From: Plumapathes pennacea
Taxonomy: Eukaryota; Cnidaria; Anthozoa; Antipatharia; Myriopathidae
Assembly (NCBI GenBank): GCA_964036295.1
Contig: OZ038470.1
Location: 13,955,578-14,019,577, forward strand
Reading direction: 5' to 3'
DNA: 64,000 nt
Shown here piece by piece: positions 11,770 through 24,323 of this stretch. Below the pieces are notes generated by a model that ran no database searches, was not told the DNA's origin, and saw nothing but the letters and a program-made list of their open reading frames with translations. The number at the start of each line of letters is the position of its first letter. Positions within the stretch are counted from its first letter, which is position 1. The position numbers were made by a program, and so were the translations under genes.

Positions 11770-14700
11770 TACATCCATTAGACACAGACATAAAACAGAC
11801 AGACAAAGTAGTTCACTTCAGTGACTTACCATTGCTCGTGCTTCCTCTTTAACAGCTGGAAGAACAAGAATGCTGTAGAGTGCTCCGTTGACATAAGGAC
11901 GGATCTTAAACAAAAAGCATTGCACTTCAAAGGTACTGAAATAAGGCTTTGTTCTCTTCTTACCGCGTTACTCTGTGCTGCCCAACGTCCTTACCTCCTG
12001 ATTTTCATGTCCAAGCAAATCACTAAGAACTTTTAAAATGCTTCCAGCGCTTGTAATGCAGCTGCGCTTGCCTGAGAAGTAAATGAAGGTCACGTTTTTA
12101 AATTCTAATTCCAACAACAACAAAAAAACATGTACGCGGTTTGCGGGCTGCGGAATACGGTTTGGTGCGTTCAACCTACCTGCTGATCGTAGGCACAAGT
12201 TCATGAGCAAAGCCACGGAGTACTCCAGAGTATAGTCCGACAAGTTGTCATGATCATCCAGGAGTTGAACCAACCAATAAATCAACTGACGCTCAATCAT
12301 CAAACTCTGCAATCTGCGCCTGCGCAAATGTTCACCAGAGTCAGAAGTATCCAGGCATGTTAATCTTACAACACACCGCGAAGCTATAGTGAAGCAAAGT
12401 TCTGGTTGAACACTAAGAGCACAATATTCCCCGGATATTTTATTCAAACTGACAGACTGCACCCACAGTGCCCTTCTCTTCAACAACACTATTAGTTACT
12501 AAATATTAGAACCATTTGGGATACTAACAGTTTTAATTATGGAGAGAAATGAAAATACCAACCTCAGACTCAGTTTCTGTAGGGTACCCAAAATATTTTC
12601 ACAGGTTAGTGAAGACTTGGACTCCGTTGTGAGAGCAGCATGCAGAATCTGTACAAGTTCGGGATTCTGGGCCAAGTACGATCGTCCTTTGGCGACAAAG
12701 AGGTTATTAGTTCTACAATCTAAGTGAAGCCAAAACTTGATGTTGTCCAGACATTTTTGTCTTAGTTTGTCGCTTTACCAAGACTTGTGTTGTGTTTCCA
12801 CAAGAATTTGATAAAAAGTACAACTTTTACTGGTCGGTTGAGTCCTTGAGCCAACGTTGGTCATTGATCCATTGGGCCCAAAACTACTTGCGTTAATCAG
12901 AATTTGTTTTTTGTTTTTTAACTACTTCCTTAAGTACCATAAATGCGAGGATTTAGAGAAGTAAGCACATCATACAACAATCTGGTAATGGTTAATAGTT
13001 TGTGTTCCACATTATAGAGTGGTTACCTGCTGAGAATGAAGCCAAGGCATTGAACAATCTTGCCGTGTATTCTCTGACCACTTCACTGGGAGATGCGAAT
13101 AAATTGAGAACACCATCCTATGAAAGCAAACCAACGAGATATTGTGACGTAACCGCGAGCAGATAAAGCAAAAAGAAAAACAAGAACGAAAAAGAACAAG
13201 GACAAGAACAAGAAGAAAAATGAAGACAAAGAAGTAGGAAAAGAAAAAAAGACAAACACAAAGAACAAGAAAAAGACGGAGAACAAAAACAAGCAGAACA
13301 CAGGGGGAGGGGAAGGGGGAGGACCACGGATGAAGAAGATGTGGAGCTCAAGTGAAGAAGAAGAGGAGGAGGAGGACTCACTCTGAGGTTTCCAGGCACA
13401 GAACAGCCGATTACATCGTGTGCGATGTAGGCTCTGACAACGGAGTCCCTCTGTTCTACACTGGCCGTTTGCGTTAAGCGCTTGAGAAAGAAAATGTACA
13501 TTAGCCAGAGACAAACTTCAGTAAATAGTGGAGATTGGGTGCTCTCTCTTGCATGGTTCAAGCTGGTCCGGCCAATGCACTTTAAGATCAAAATTTGCAA
13601 GGGGACCGCACGGCCGAAAGACGTATTTCCGCGGCTATCCATGAGTTGATTTCATGACACTCACCCATCTTAAAGCTTGCAGAAGAAAAGATTTCTTTCT
13701 GTCTGATAAAGAAAGAAGGTCATTCTTGATCGCTTCGTAGTCCAAAGATGACACGATGTCTACGCTCTCAGCTAGCCTACAAAATAAATGCAGGAGCAAA
13801 AACCGTCATCCTAGGTTTCTTTAGATCAGTAGCTTTAAGGTCGTCTAGGTTTCATACGTCGACCCCTAGTCGATCCATTTTATACGTTTTTTTATCCACG
13901 AAGTCCAAATCCAGTTCCCTTAGTGCTAGTTTTCCATATTAACGAGTGTGGCTTTCGCGCGCACTTTGTCATGGTGGCACTTCGCTTTTGCTTTCAGCGT
14001 GGACGGGCCTCTATTAGCGTCAATAGTAAATCTGACAATTGCCGTTTGACAACATTTATAGCAACTCCATGTTATCAGTGGATCTGTATTAGCGAGATAG
14101 GATACTCTTACCCAAGCCCATTGTTAACCAGCGAGGCCCTCAGTATTGAACTTGCCTAAAAAAATTAAAATAAAACTTACACACAACCAAATGCATATGT
14201 TCTACACATAAACGTTACTACAAGAATAACGAATGACGATAGATCTTAGAACTCCACAAAATTGAACAAGTTGCATAGAAGTTTAACTGAAGTCAAGCTT
14301 AAAATGTAAGCCTGTAGTATTCATTTCATCTGGAAGCTTAGGACCTTATTGCTGCCAATAGTTGTTTTGGACCGGCAATCAAACAACGCAGCAATATGCA
14401 AAATATACTGTATACAATATTACTCTCGACAGACACCCGAAAACGACTCCGCGTATTAAGAAACAGGCGTACCAATAGATCAGTGCATTACATACAAAAA
14501 AAAAAAAAAAAAAAAGGCGCAGAGAAAGGTTGACCATAAAACTGACCGTTCCGGGTTTGGTGATGTCAACAGACTCCTGAGTTGAAGTGCTAAAGAGTCT
14601 TGCACAGATGTCTTGTAGGTATTCTGGGGTGACCTGGAAAAGTCAATCCTTACTTTGTTAAACACGAGCAGTTGTTAGTACAGTGAACCCTCTCTAAGGC

Positions 14701-17700
14701 GGACACTCTCGGGACTAGATTTAGTGTCCGCCTTGGAGAGAGTTCATAGTTGCAGAAAAACAAGTGAAAGTTGGCAAGGACCAAATCTGCATGCTGTCTG
14801 CCTTAGAGAGGTGTCCGCCTAAGAGAGAGTTCAGTTACAGAGAAACAAGTGAAAATCGGCAAGGATCAAATCTGCATGCTGTCTGCCTTAAAGGTGTCCG
14901 CCTAAGAGAGAGTTCAGTTACAGAGAAACAAGTGAAAATCGGCAAGGATCAAATCTGCATGCCGTCCGCCTTAGAGAGGTGTCCGCCTAAGAGAGAGTTC
15001 AGTTACAGAGAAACAAGTGAAAATCGGCAAGGACCACTGAAATCTGCATGCCGTCCGCCTTAGAGAGGTGTCCGCCTAAGAGAGAGTTCAGTTACAGAGA
15101 AACAAGTGAAAATCGGCAAGGACCACTGAAATCTGCATGCTGTCCGCCTTAGAGAGGCATCCGCTTAGAGAGAGTTGACTGTATCACTCTTCATGAAATG
15201 AAATATTGTTAAAGAGTCAAAGCAATCAAAGAAATTACCAACCAAAAAGAAATCGATAAATTACTGCGGTGAAGTGCGCGGTGCATCACAAGTAAAAATG
15301 ACTCGCTTTGTTACCATCTTTCCTCGGACTGCATCCTCTAGCGAGTCTACTAGTTCTGCTGCTATTCTGATCAACTTGTGATAATCCGCCTGAAACAGGA
15401 AAACACAAGCGATTAAAACCCAGCAAAACACAGGAACCAATTGCGCAAAAAAAGCGTTAACGTTGTCGTCCTATAGTTTGTTACTTGTTCTGCAACAAAA
15501 TGACATGTAGCGAGTTGCGGCAATTACATGCTGCAAAAGGTACATCTTACTCCTACTCTTGTTAATAACATCAGGCTGCAACACAGTACTGTTTTGCACA
15601 AATAGTTGCGAGAAAATATTGCCCCTACTTCACCTTTAAGGCCTGGCAAATTAAGGCATCAACATTGCGAGCGCGCGCACGTTTCCCAAATGTTGCCTGT
15701 ATTGCCACGCGCGAAACATTTGCTGTGGACACAGCATTTGTGTCTTGAACACAAGAAATGTTCCTGAAAAACCTCGCGCAGCGTTGTTGCCGCACGTTTT
15801 GCCACCCAGGAAACATCAAAGGACACAATGTTGCCGTCACAGTGCGTCTTTTTTTGCCTTGTTCTTAGGCCACAAATCACCTGAAGCTTGGAACAGCTCC
15901 TAAAGTATCGTGAAGAGCGGCGTTCAGTCTCTGCCAACTGCAGCTGCAGCAGCCTCACTTGGTCAGCATGCTGCTTCCTTTCTACAAAATGCAATACAAT
16001 AAAGAAGACAACATTCAGTACAAGTTCGGCTGAGTCACACAAAGAAAGGGACTTGATCAAGTTGTGCAGCGTACAGCAGGAGGAACAAGATACCACTGGT
16101 CACATTTTCAAAAGTTTCTGACTCTTTGCTGGCCCAAAATACATTTTCCAAATAATCTACAAAATCAGACACAAAGGACAGCTCTGCCCATTCCACCTTT
16201 TCATGATTTGACTAAAAAAAGGATAGCAAATGTTTGGTGTTTAAAATGTCACTGTTTTAGTTGTGTTTACAGTGTATTGCCTTTCCTGCAAAATGTTCCT
16301 CAAAACTTCGACTTCCCCTGACCAACACCAAAGTTCCCTGTGTTTTTTTCCCCTGACCACTGGAAACCCTGGATAAAAATATTAAACAAAAATATACCTT
16401 GCTCTAGTTGCTGTGGTCCAACTTTCTGATCATTTTACACAAGTTAGGGTAAATATTATATACATTGAGTTCACTAAGCAGTATAGCAGTATATAACAAC
16501 ATTTATCAACATTTAACATAGTTTACATAGTACGTACTTGAAGGATGAACATTTGGTATAGGCTTGCATCCCAGCAACTTTTCCAATACAAATCTTCTTA
16601 GCATTAATATATTCTATAAAATAATGCTGTGAGCCTGAAATTGTTCACTACTACTAATATTGTTTCATTCTCTATCCATATGGCACTTAAAACGCTGTTA
16701 TGATGAATTTTCAGTTACATGATGGGATTTTGGTGATGTGACCAGGCTGATGCAAAGGGCCTATTCTTTCAATAAGAATATTAAAAGTTGGTTTAAATTA
16801 GCAGCAATAAGACAGACACATAGAAAGTGCCTTCATCATATGAAAAGAAAAAACTCTTGGTGTCTTTTGACATTGGAATGGCAATATCAAGCTTGCAAAA
16901 AAATGTGAAATCTGTACTTCTTAGCACTTATTCAAAGGATACAAAGAGATTATACAACTGAGGCTTCTCTTCAGATTTCAATGATGAATGCAGAAATGCT
17001 TCTAACTGATTCATGAGATCTGTACTCCAGGAGCTCTGAAGCAAATAAACAAAATTATAGTAAAAGCATTCAAGGACGAGAAGAAGCTAAAATACTTTAT
17101 GCACTGCCAGGTTTTTGACATGCAACCTGGAATCCACTTGTTCCAATACTATATAGATTGTGTCCATGCTTGCAATACTGATCATGTTTATAGGGGATTA
17201 AACCTCAAATGCCACTACATAGTACACTTCTAATCAGTTTCTATTTCAAACTTTAACCCTGAACCAGCATTCTTTACACCATGTAGCTTCCACATAATTT
17301 TCTATGGTCTTACCACAAATATAGGTTGAAACGAAGGATGCACAGTGGGATCCGGAACAAATGGTAAAGCATAATATGGCAGAAATTCTGTAGTCTGACT
17401 CAGAGCAGATCCTTGATTCTCCAGGTAAGCCTTAAACAGACCCATGGACTTCTCCAGCCCCTTTTTACTCTGCAGAAAGAGAGATAAAAGACAAGAGAGG
17501 AATTATGTGATTGCAAACTCGTGGTACAGTACGACAGAAAACATGGAGTGCAGTTGAAAGCCCATACAAGTTGCAGTGAGGTTCATGTGTACATAAAAAC
17601 ATATTTGCACCGTAGACTCATTTCGAATCAAAAGCAACCTTTAATGACATGATGATTGATGTAACACCTATACAGAACATCCCAAAATGATGTAAAGTAG

Positions 17701-18863
17701 GATTTAATTCAATTAGAGTTTGCAGGAGACAGTGCCTGCAATATGACATTGTATGAATTACTGACAAGTTTACAAGGAGTGAAAGATGGTCGAGACACAT
17801 TGTAGTGTATGTACTGTGTGTAGAAGTCCCTCCTGACTAAAGTGAGAAAGCTGGGCCAGGTTTGATCGATGCACATGGTAGCTCTAGTGGACATTTATAA
17901 ATTAAATAACCTAATATAAAGACATTTAGACATTAAATCCGACATTAATTATCATAGTGTGCCACCCACCTGCTTTCCACTGAGAATTGGATAAACAGCA
18001 AAGTAGATGTTCAGGTTGAACTCCAGCTTTTTACATGTGGAGTCTGTTTCCTGTAATTCAGCTGGCACAAACTTGTTCCATGAAACAAAGAATTCCTTAT
18101 GACTCCCATTCTTAAAAGCACCAATCAGCTGATTCTGCAGAGAAACACATTTTAGATTGATACACATCAGCTGTCAAACAGCACATCAAAAATGATGCAA
18201 TGGCTAAATGCATAAAACAACACTCAAAACAATATTGCCTTTTTATCATGCTACAAAAAACAATAAAATATACTGTCCCGGTACTTTACAGTAAGTTCTA
18301 CTTCTACTTTATTGACTGATAAAGCAGTATCTCCGCATCACATCAGTTTTAGAGATTGATCCCCACCTACAGTATACTTAAAGCTTTTGGTCACGAATTT
18401 GTGCAATTACCTGGATTGCATCCTTCTGTGAAACATCTCTTGGTGAAACAATCTCTTTCACTTGTTTCCCAAGAGTGCGAAGCTCGTCGTCAAATGCTGA
18501 TGATGTCTGGCTATAGTTCAAGTAGTCTAGGTACTAAGAGAAAAAAATAATAAATCGGTCATAACAACTACTAACAGCACTACATAAAATCGTCTAGATT
18601 TGTCATTTGCATTTTTTCTATTGCATTGCCGCATCTAGTTTCGAGTCTTTAATAATTCCCTCTTAATATTCTGTTGTTTCTGTATTGCCTCAACTGAGTG
18701 CAGTCAATATGTACTGTAAATTTTATTTGACTTTGTTTTGTGCATATTTCAAATATATCTTGAATCAAGTAAATATTGGTTGAAAAATCCAACTAAAATA
18801 AATATCACTCACCTCTTTTACAACACTATTCAAATCTGACTCAACGGCTATCACTGCGTCCAT
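8240..18863 (-). CDS. ARMC9: ARMC9, LisH and armadillo-repeat ciliary protein
   Basis: Twenty-seven coding exons, all phase-consistent, sum to 2364 nt (787 residues): 18863-18813, 18533-18411, 18134-17970, 17469-17314, 17035-16943, 16425-16398, 15981-15881, 15389-15315, 14633-14547, 14155-14112, 13776-13665, 13480-13382, 13117-13027, 12686-12563, 12313-12180, 12071-11995, 11904-11830, 11265-11175, 10800-10739, 10468-10367, 10077-10042, 9769-9694, 9563-9514, 9167-9104, 9000-8952, 8623-8475, 8289-8240. Identification rests on blocks near-identical to vertebrate ARMC9, such as [31 protein letters not shown] and [12 protein letters not shown] LisH motif lies at residues ~8-40, a coiled coil at ~197-240, armadillo-like repeats at ~308-575, an acidic stretch ([11 protein letters not shown]) at ~580-596, and a Ser/Pro/Arg-rich tail follows. 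Length is close to the human long isoform. ARMC9 is a basal-body/ciliary protein of the Joubert-syndrome ciliary-tip module. It is divergently transcribed from nucleolin 286 bp away. Introns carry minisatellites and a hairpin element. Orthology is very secure; the small exons at 16398 and 10042 are somewhat less so. Confidence 0.95.
8835..8863. repeat. Short exact repeat in an ARMC9 intron, copy 1
   Basis: The motif 'gcggtttgcgggctgcgg' followed by 'aatacgg' occurs here and again at about 12135-12161. Both copies are in ARMC9 introns in the same orientation. It is too short to assign to a known family. Confidence 0.55.
9229..9395. repeat. GGGTTACGATC minisatellite (12-bp units)
   Basis: Tandem variants of 'gatcgggttac', 'gatctggttac' and 'gatcgggttgc' alternate with a 12-bp (24-bp higher-order) period in the intron between ARMC9 exons at 9514 and 9167. 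Because 12 is divisible by three, it keeps a spurious open frame; it is not coding. Confidence 0.85.
9813..10018. repeat. Degenerate 'aagcaggttta' minisatellite
   Basis: About eight imperfect units of roughly 25 bp are built around 'ccaagcaggtttagtagtttaa' words, spanning the intron between ARMC9 exons at 10042 and 9769. It is non-coding. Confidence 0.75.
11355..11435. repeat. Dispersed 'tccgtctta' hairpin repeat
   Basis: The stretch 'ctctaagacggacaccc' to 'gaggtgtccgtcttaaag' is a short inverted repeat. Relatives are at 14680-15185, 26955-27085 and 35820-35910, with a possible fragment near 35080-35140, so it belongs to a dispersed family found repeatedly in introns of this window. It lies in an ARMC9 intron. 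Confidence 0.65.
11475..11724. mobile_element. MITE-like near-perfect hairpin (arms ~115 bp)
   Basis: The left arm runs from 'cctacatagctggcggtctc' through 'cgggcgccattttgtact' to 'aattacggggcggggg'. The right arm is its complement, ending 'gagagcgccaccaatgcagg'. The loop at about 11591-11606 is G/C-rich. It sits in the ARMC9 intron between exons at 11830 and 11265. No coding capacity is visible, so it is a non-autonomous foldback insertion. Confidence 0.85.
11738..11770. repeat. (AG)n microsatellite
   Basis: A run of about 15 AG dinucleotides directly follows the hairpin element in the same ARMC9 intron. Confidence 0.95.
12133..12163. repeat. Short exact repeat in an ARMC9 intron, copy 2
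   Basis: This is the second occurrence of the 25-bp motif seen at 8835-8863, same orientation, within the intron just below the exon 11995-12071 / 12180-12313 boundary. Confidence 0.55.
14680..15185. repeat. ~90-100 bp tandem repeat array, about five copies
   Basis: Each unit contains 'gagagttcagttacagagaa', 'acaagtgaaaatcggcaagga', 'tctgcatgc' and 'gtccgccttagagaggtgtc'. Copies differ by small indels ('atcaa' versus 'accactgaa'). The array lies in the ARMC9 intron between exons 15315 and 14633. It is an expanded form of the dispersed 'tccgcctta' hairpin repeat. The plus-strand open frame across it is a repeat artefact. Confidence 0.9.
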
Positions 18864-19149
18864 TGTCGCTTTTTTCAACACATAAGTTAGGAGAATTTGC
18901 CATAGAAACAAAAAAAATCAACATTGTTTAAAAACTTCCGCCATGTTTGATTTTAACACGCACCACCACAAAGGCTCTCGGGATATAAATTTGGTGAACT
19001 AGTGCGAGTCTCACGCGGTCTATCTTGACCGCTGGTGAGGTTGTGATACAGCTCGGCTTGTTCTTTTTTCTGTGCCCTCTGGTTGAGAGCACGTGGATTG
19101 TCGTAGCCTGTGATAACTGACCGAATTTGTCCCCGAGAAAACAGTAAAA
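18864..19149. promoter_or_regulatory. Bidirectional promoter region, ARMC9 / nucleolin
   Basis: Only 286 bp separate the ARMC9 start codon (minus) from the nucleolin start codon (plus), so both 5' UTRs and core promoters must fit here. A TATA-like 'gatataaattt' occurs near 18981. Transcription start sites cannot be fixed from sequence alone. A shared or overlapping promoter is an inference from the spacing. Confidence 0.7.
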
Positions 19150-22100
19150 ATGGCCAAAACTAAAGTTGATAAGAAGGTAAGGGCATTTCGCATCTGAGGT
19201 TGATGTTTTAGGCTCATACATTCAAGATCGCAAGAAAATACCGGCTTAGCGTCCAAGAGCACATGTTGCGTTTCAAGAACTGTTTCGTCTTTTCCCGTTT
19301 TTCCGAGGTCGGATCCTTTCCTGTTTGTCCAAATATTAGAATCATCCCGTAATATTTCTGTTAATGCACTGACAACCAAAAGATCGCTCCACACGGAACA
19401 TATGCGGTGGTACCGTGCTCCGTGATTGTTTTCGTTTTTGCATGCAAATTGTCAGCAGTTTGTGGTCCATGTTAGTAGGCTAGTCACTGCCAGTCAGCGC
19501 ATATGTGTTAAAGTTATTCTGTCTTCCATCTAAACTTATTATTAAACCTAACCATAACCCTAGAAAGACATAGTTGTTCTCACTCTAATATATTACATAC
19601 AAGTTGCGCAATGTTTTTAGATCACGAGGACAGCGTAAACAAAGCCACGATTAGTAGTAAACAAACTTTTACCAAGACCCTTTGAATCTGACAAAGTTTT
19701 GCTGTTGAAGTCAACCATTGTCGAAGAATCCTTGCTTTTGAAATTCATTTTACTGTTTGTATGTCAAAATGATCAGGACTTTCTCATTTAATTTGCACTT
19801 GATCTGTGCTGTACTGTACATCGCATACATGTATGATGGGCTCAGTGCATTTTAAAGTGACCAACTTGATCACTCATTAAAAGTTTTTTGTGTTTGTTTA
19901 TTCCTGTAGCAAAGTAAAGCTGCTGATGTGAAAAGCAAAAAGAAGGGTAATAAGGAGAAGAAGATTGAAGAAGGGAAGAAAGTCAAAAAAGTTCCAGTAA
20001 AGCAACCTGAATCAAGCTCGGATGTGAGTGTTTGTTTTGACTCAGATCTGTCAGTGTGAACCAGTACTAGTGGATGCTGTGCTGTATGTATAATTGCCCT
20101 TGAGTGTTGTATTTGTCTAACTTGTATTTGCCATTTCCCCTTTTCTCTATCAGGATTCTAGCTCAGAAGAGGAGATTAAAACTGAAAGGTGAGATAAATA
20201 AACATTTCTTCAGAGAGTTTTAGCAGGGCAGTGCATTTTTCCCCTGGTGAATGGGCTCTGAAAGTCCTGGACCTGTGGCAAGTTAAACAGCCCTGGAGAT
20301 TACAGTATATCCCTTGTACATAACATTCTCTATCAGCTCCACTGCTTTATCAGGCTTGACAACTGAAAGGAACAAGCAAAATACCATTTAAAAAATGTAT
20401 ATCAGAACATGTTTTTGTTTGATCTTTTGCTCAACAGACCCCAGAAAGCACTTCCAAAGACAAAACCTGCAAAAGTGATCAAGGCTGCAGCAAAGGAGAG
20501 CTCAAGTTCAGATTCCAGTTCAGAGAGTGAGGATGAGAAACCAAAGAAGGCTAAGGGAACTCCAAATGGAACACCTAAAGCAGCACCAAAGAAGGCTGAA
20601 TCATCCAGCGATGATTCAGATTCTGAGTCTGAGGAAGAGAAGCCCAAGAAAACGAATGGAGTGACCAAAAAGGCACCACAAAAAAAGAAGACTTCAAGTG
20701 ATGAAGGAAAGAAGTCGAAGAACGTGCAAAAGGCTAAAGCAGCAGCAAAGAAGAGTGAGTCTTCCAGTGAGTCTTCCAGTGATGATTCTGATGATGAAGA
20801 AGAAAGAAAGCCAGCCGCGAAGCCAGCTGCCAAGCCAAAGGCAAAGAAAGAAGAGTCATCTAGTGAGGATTCAGACTCTGAGGAGGAAGAGGAGAAACCA
20901 GCCACAAAAGCAAAAGCAAAGCAGCCTGTTGCAAAGAAGCCAGCAGAAGAGTCAGACTCTGATTCAGATTCCTCTGAAGAAGAAGAGGAAGCAAAACCTG
21001 CAAAGAAGGCCACGGCGGATATCCTCGCTATCAAAGGAATGAAGAAAAAGGCAGATTCCTCTTCGTCAGAATCCAGTTCAGATTCTGAGGATGAGAAAGA
21101 TACTAAACCAGCTGTTGTAAGCAAAGTGCCAAAGAAAGATGATTCATCAAGCTCAGAAGATTCAAGTTCTGAAGAAGAGGAGAAACCAGCCACTAAGAAA
21201 GTAAATGGCAAGAAAGAAGTTAAAAAAGCTTTCACAGACAGTAAGAAGAAAGAAGCCAGTAAAGAAGAATCTTCCTCCGAAGATTCCAGCTCAAGTGATG
21301 ATGACGAGGAGGAGAAGAAGAAACCAGCTAGTTCTGCAAATAAGCGTAAGAAGGATTCCTCAGATGATGATGACGATTCTGACTCGTCAGAGGAGGAAGA
21401 TGAACCAAAAACAAAGAAAGCAAAAGACAGTGACAGTGACAGTGACAGTGAGGTACAGTACATGTATATATGTTGTACTTATTACTAATGCAAGCTGCCA
21501 GTCATATCTCCTTTCTCTTGAGATGAGAGCTGAGTCCATTGTCTTTAGAGATGTTAAGGTTTTTAAGACAATACTTCCCCTATCGTGATGAGACTGCATG
21601 TACTGTACATTATTCTTGTCCTCGTACTCTGAATCTGTTTGCCTGGGGGGTATACTGATAGGCTAAAATGGCTACAGCTACAATCACTCAAAAAAAAAAG
21701 TCATATTGTACAAATTACAGCTGCCAGTTTGTTCTTGTTATAGAGAATACACTGTAGACTTTTGTGCAAAATTGTTGGCACAAAATACAAAAAACCCTAA
21801 GCCTTAGTTTCACCCAGTACAATATGAATTGGCCATCAGACTGGCATATGTGTATGTACCGTACACATGCTGTGAGGTGCTGAAAAGAGAACAATTTATC
21901 TACAGTACTTACTGTTAATAATGATACTGCAGGTACTTTAAGTTTAGTAACTTTGTGTTCTGTTTTTATCTTGATAAAGGATGATGAGAGTGAATCTGAA
22001 GAGGAGGAGAAACCTGCAAAGAAAGGAAAAGTAAAGAATGCTGATGAAAATCACAATGTTGCTGGCAAGAAGAGGAAAAACAAGGAGGACAATTTTCAGA

Positions 22101-24323
22101 CCCCTCAAGCCAAAACGCCCAAAACTGACAAATCTGGTAAGTGTCAAATGTATTTGTCTTGTATAAATATCCTTCTTCTAAATCATGCAAGCTCCAGAGT
22201 ACAGGCAATATAAAATGCATTTGGTTTAAATTTGGGCTCTTAGAACAACAGTTGGTGTGAGAAAAATCACTAAGCAGTCTGCAGCTCATTTGTTAATATT
22301 ATTGCTTTTTGCTGATTAGTCAAGCATGCTGGCAAATGTGTTTGTGTGTGGCAAAGGAAAAAAACAAGCAATTCAAAAACCACTCTATACTGTAATGTAC
22401 TGTTATGTGACTTGTTGGTGCAACACATGCAAACATTCATTATATCTCTGGCCTTGAAATCAAGCTTATGTTGAAGTTTACATTTTCTTGTTTTGTTTTT
22501 GAAGGAACTGTCTTTGTTGGGAATTTGTCTTGGAACACAACTGAAGAAAGCCTCACGAGTTTTTTTGAGGAGCAAGGTCTCACTCCTTCAAGTGCGAGGA
22601 TTATGACTCGACCAGATGGCTCATCAAAAGGGTGAGTTTTAACCCTGAACTGTCTTAGCTGTTCATTTGCTTTAGACAAAGTTCTGTCTGCAAACCAAAA
22701 TTATTCAAGTACCATAGTACAGGAGTCATTCTTTTAGATGTAATATTACACTACTTGTATGGCAATGTTACTGTAGGAGTTACATGTTCACACCTAATTA
22801 CCCATCTCATTCCTTTGACAGATTTGGTTATGTGGACTTCGCAACTTCTGAAGATATGCAAGCAGCCATGAAATTAGCTGGCTCAGATGTTGATGGTCGT
22901 GAAATCCGGATAAATGAAGCTGAGCAGAGGACCCCTAACAGTGGAGGCAGAAACTTCAACTCTCCACGTGGCGGCTTCACCCCTCGCTCATCCGACCGCG
23001 AGTTAAGTGAACCCAACAACACACTTATTGTCAGAAATTTATCTTATGACTCAACCAGCGAGTCACTTGGAGCAGCCTTTGAAGGGTGTACTGATGCGAG
23101 AGTGATCACAGATAGAGAAACTGGCCAATCAAGAGGGTGAGTTTAATGAGCTTCAATGCAAAAGTGCTCCCAGATAAAGTTCTTCAACTATTGTACAGTA
23201 ACAGGGGTGGGTTCAATCTTCACCAGGTAGACCACCTCTATTTCCGGCACAAACAGCTACCATATACCTTTCATGCAGCCACAGCTGCTTAGCCTACCAT
23301 ACTTTACCATGATCACAACAATTCTATGCTAGATACAACGTGAAGGTTGAAAAAAAAATCTGAATACTGGTGATGTATCATATTCATGTGCTTTGACGGA
23401 TTCATCACCTTTCACCCTTTGTGTGTACAGACATTTTCCCCAAACACATGCAATATAAAGAACAAAACAACAATATTTTTGGAGTTCTCATACATAAACT
23501 GCTTTGACATTTGTATCGACCATTACAATATTGTTGACTTACTGGGTATATTTCATTCAAAACGTGAGCGTCTCGGGGATCATATCTTGACCTTGTTTTT
23601 TATTCCCTGTTAGATTTGGAATGGTGGACTTTGAAGATATCGACTCGGCCACTGCGGCTCTCAAGGAAATGAATGGAGCCACAGTAGATGGTCGCCAAGT
23701 CAGGTTGGATTACGCCACGCCACGTGGTAGCACACCGCAGGGTGGAGGAAGAGGTGGGAGAGGCGGTTTTGGCGGAGGAAGAGGCGGACGAGGCGGTTTT
23801 GGTGGCAGAGGTGGTCGGGGTGGCTTTGGTGGACGTGGTGGCAGAGGAGGCCGTGGTGGAAGAGGTAAGCTATGGCATAACGGCAGCCTATGCCTCGTCT
23901 GTACTAAACACCCATATTAAATTGTTTGTCAATCATCGGGAAACCGTAGAGTACGAGTCATTTTGTCAAACTTGAGATCTGGCATATGCTGCATGAACTA
24001 CTTTCAGTTTTGTTATGTCACTAAAAAATGCGTTATCAATTCAAGCGATGGGATCTTCATACTTACGACACACCAGAAAAAAGAAGTACTAAGGAAGCAT
24101 TTGAAGTCGTATGCGAGCGGAGGCGACACCAATATCTGATCAATTTGACATCTTCCATGAGCCTTTCTGTCTTCTGTAGTCAGTATTCTTGATTGCGGGA
24201 GCTTCCTCTTACATTTTTTACTGTTTCAACGCAGGTGGTCGCGGTGGAGGACAATTTGGAGCAAAAGCCGCCAACAAAGGAACAATCCAGGAATTCAAAG
24301 GATCCAAGATTAGCTTCGATTAG
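19150..24323 (+). CDS. NCL: Nucleolin (two RRM domains, RGG tail)
   Basis: Nine coding exons sum to 2130 nt (709 residues): 19150-19176, 19910-20023, 20154-20188, 20438-21452, 21980-22136, 22505-22631, 22822-23136, 23614-23864 and 24235-24323, all GT-AG and in phase. Residues ~1-430 alternate Lys-rich blocks with Ser/Asp/Glu runs, as in nucleolin acidic domains; most sit in one 1015-bp exon. RRM1 (~450-525) has RNP2 VFVGNL and RNP1 KGFGYVDF. RRM2 (~545-625) has RNP2 LIVRNL and RNP1 RGFGMVDF. A GGRGGFGG-type RGG tail follows, ending KGSKISFD. Nucleolin acts in the nucleolus on pre-rRNA transcription and processing. Two RRMs, as in yeast Nsr1 and plant nucleolins, differ from the four of vertebrates. 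The serine/acidic blocks are candidate CK2 sites. It is head-to-head with ARMC9 and tail-to-tail with CEP104. Another RRM/RGG nucleolar protein is possible, but nucleolin fits best. Confidence 0.93.

Noticed and set aside
13083-13642. Ser/Phe-rich minus-strand open frames of 143-174 residues
   Set aside because: They run through a purine-rich intron tract of ARMC9. Only 13382-13480 and 13027-13117 are real exons here.
20402-21463. Long minus-strand open frame of 353 residues rich in Ser/Phe
   Set aside because: It is the antisense shadow of the Lys/Ser/Glu-rich nucleolin exon at 20438-21452, whose low-complexity codons keep the reverse frame open.
20024-24234. Intronic snoRNAs, as found in vertebrate nucleolin genes
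   Set aside because: I looked for C/D boxes (RTGATGA with CTGA) and H/ACA ends in each intron. Only weak, wrongly ordered matches such as 'ggtgatgta' near 23369 were seen. A covariance-model search would be decisive.
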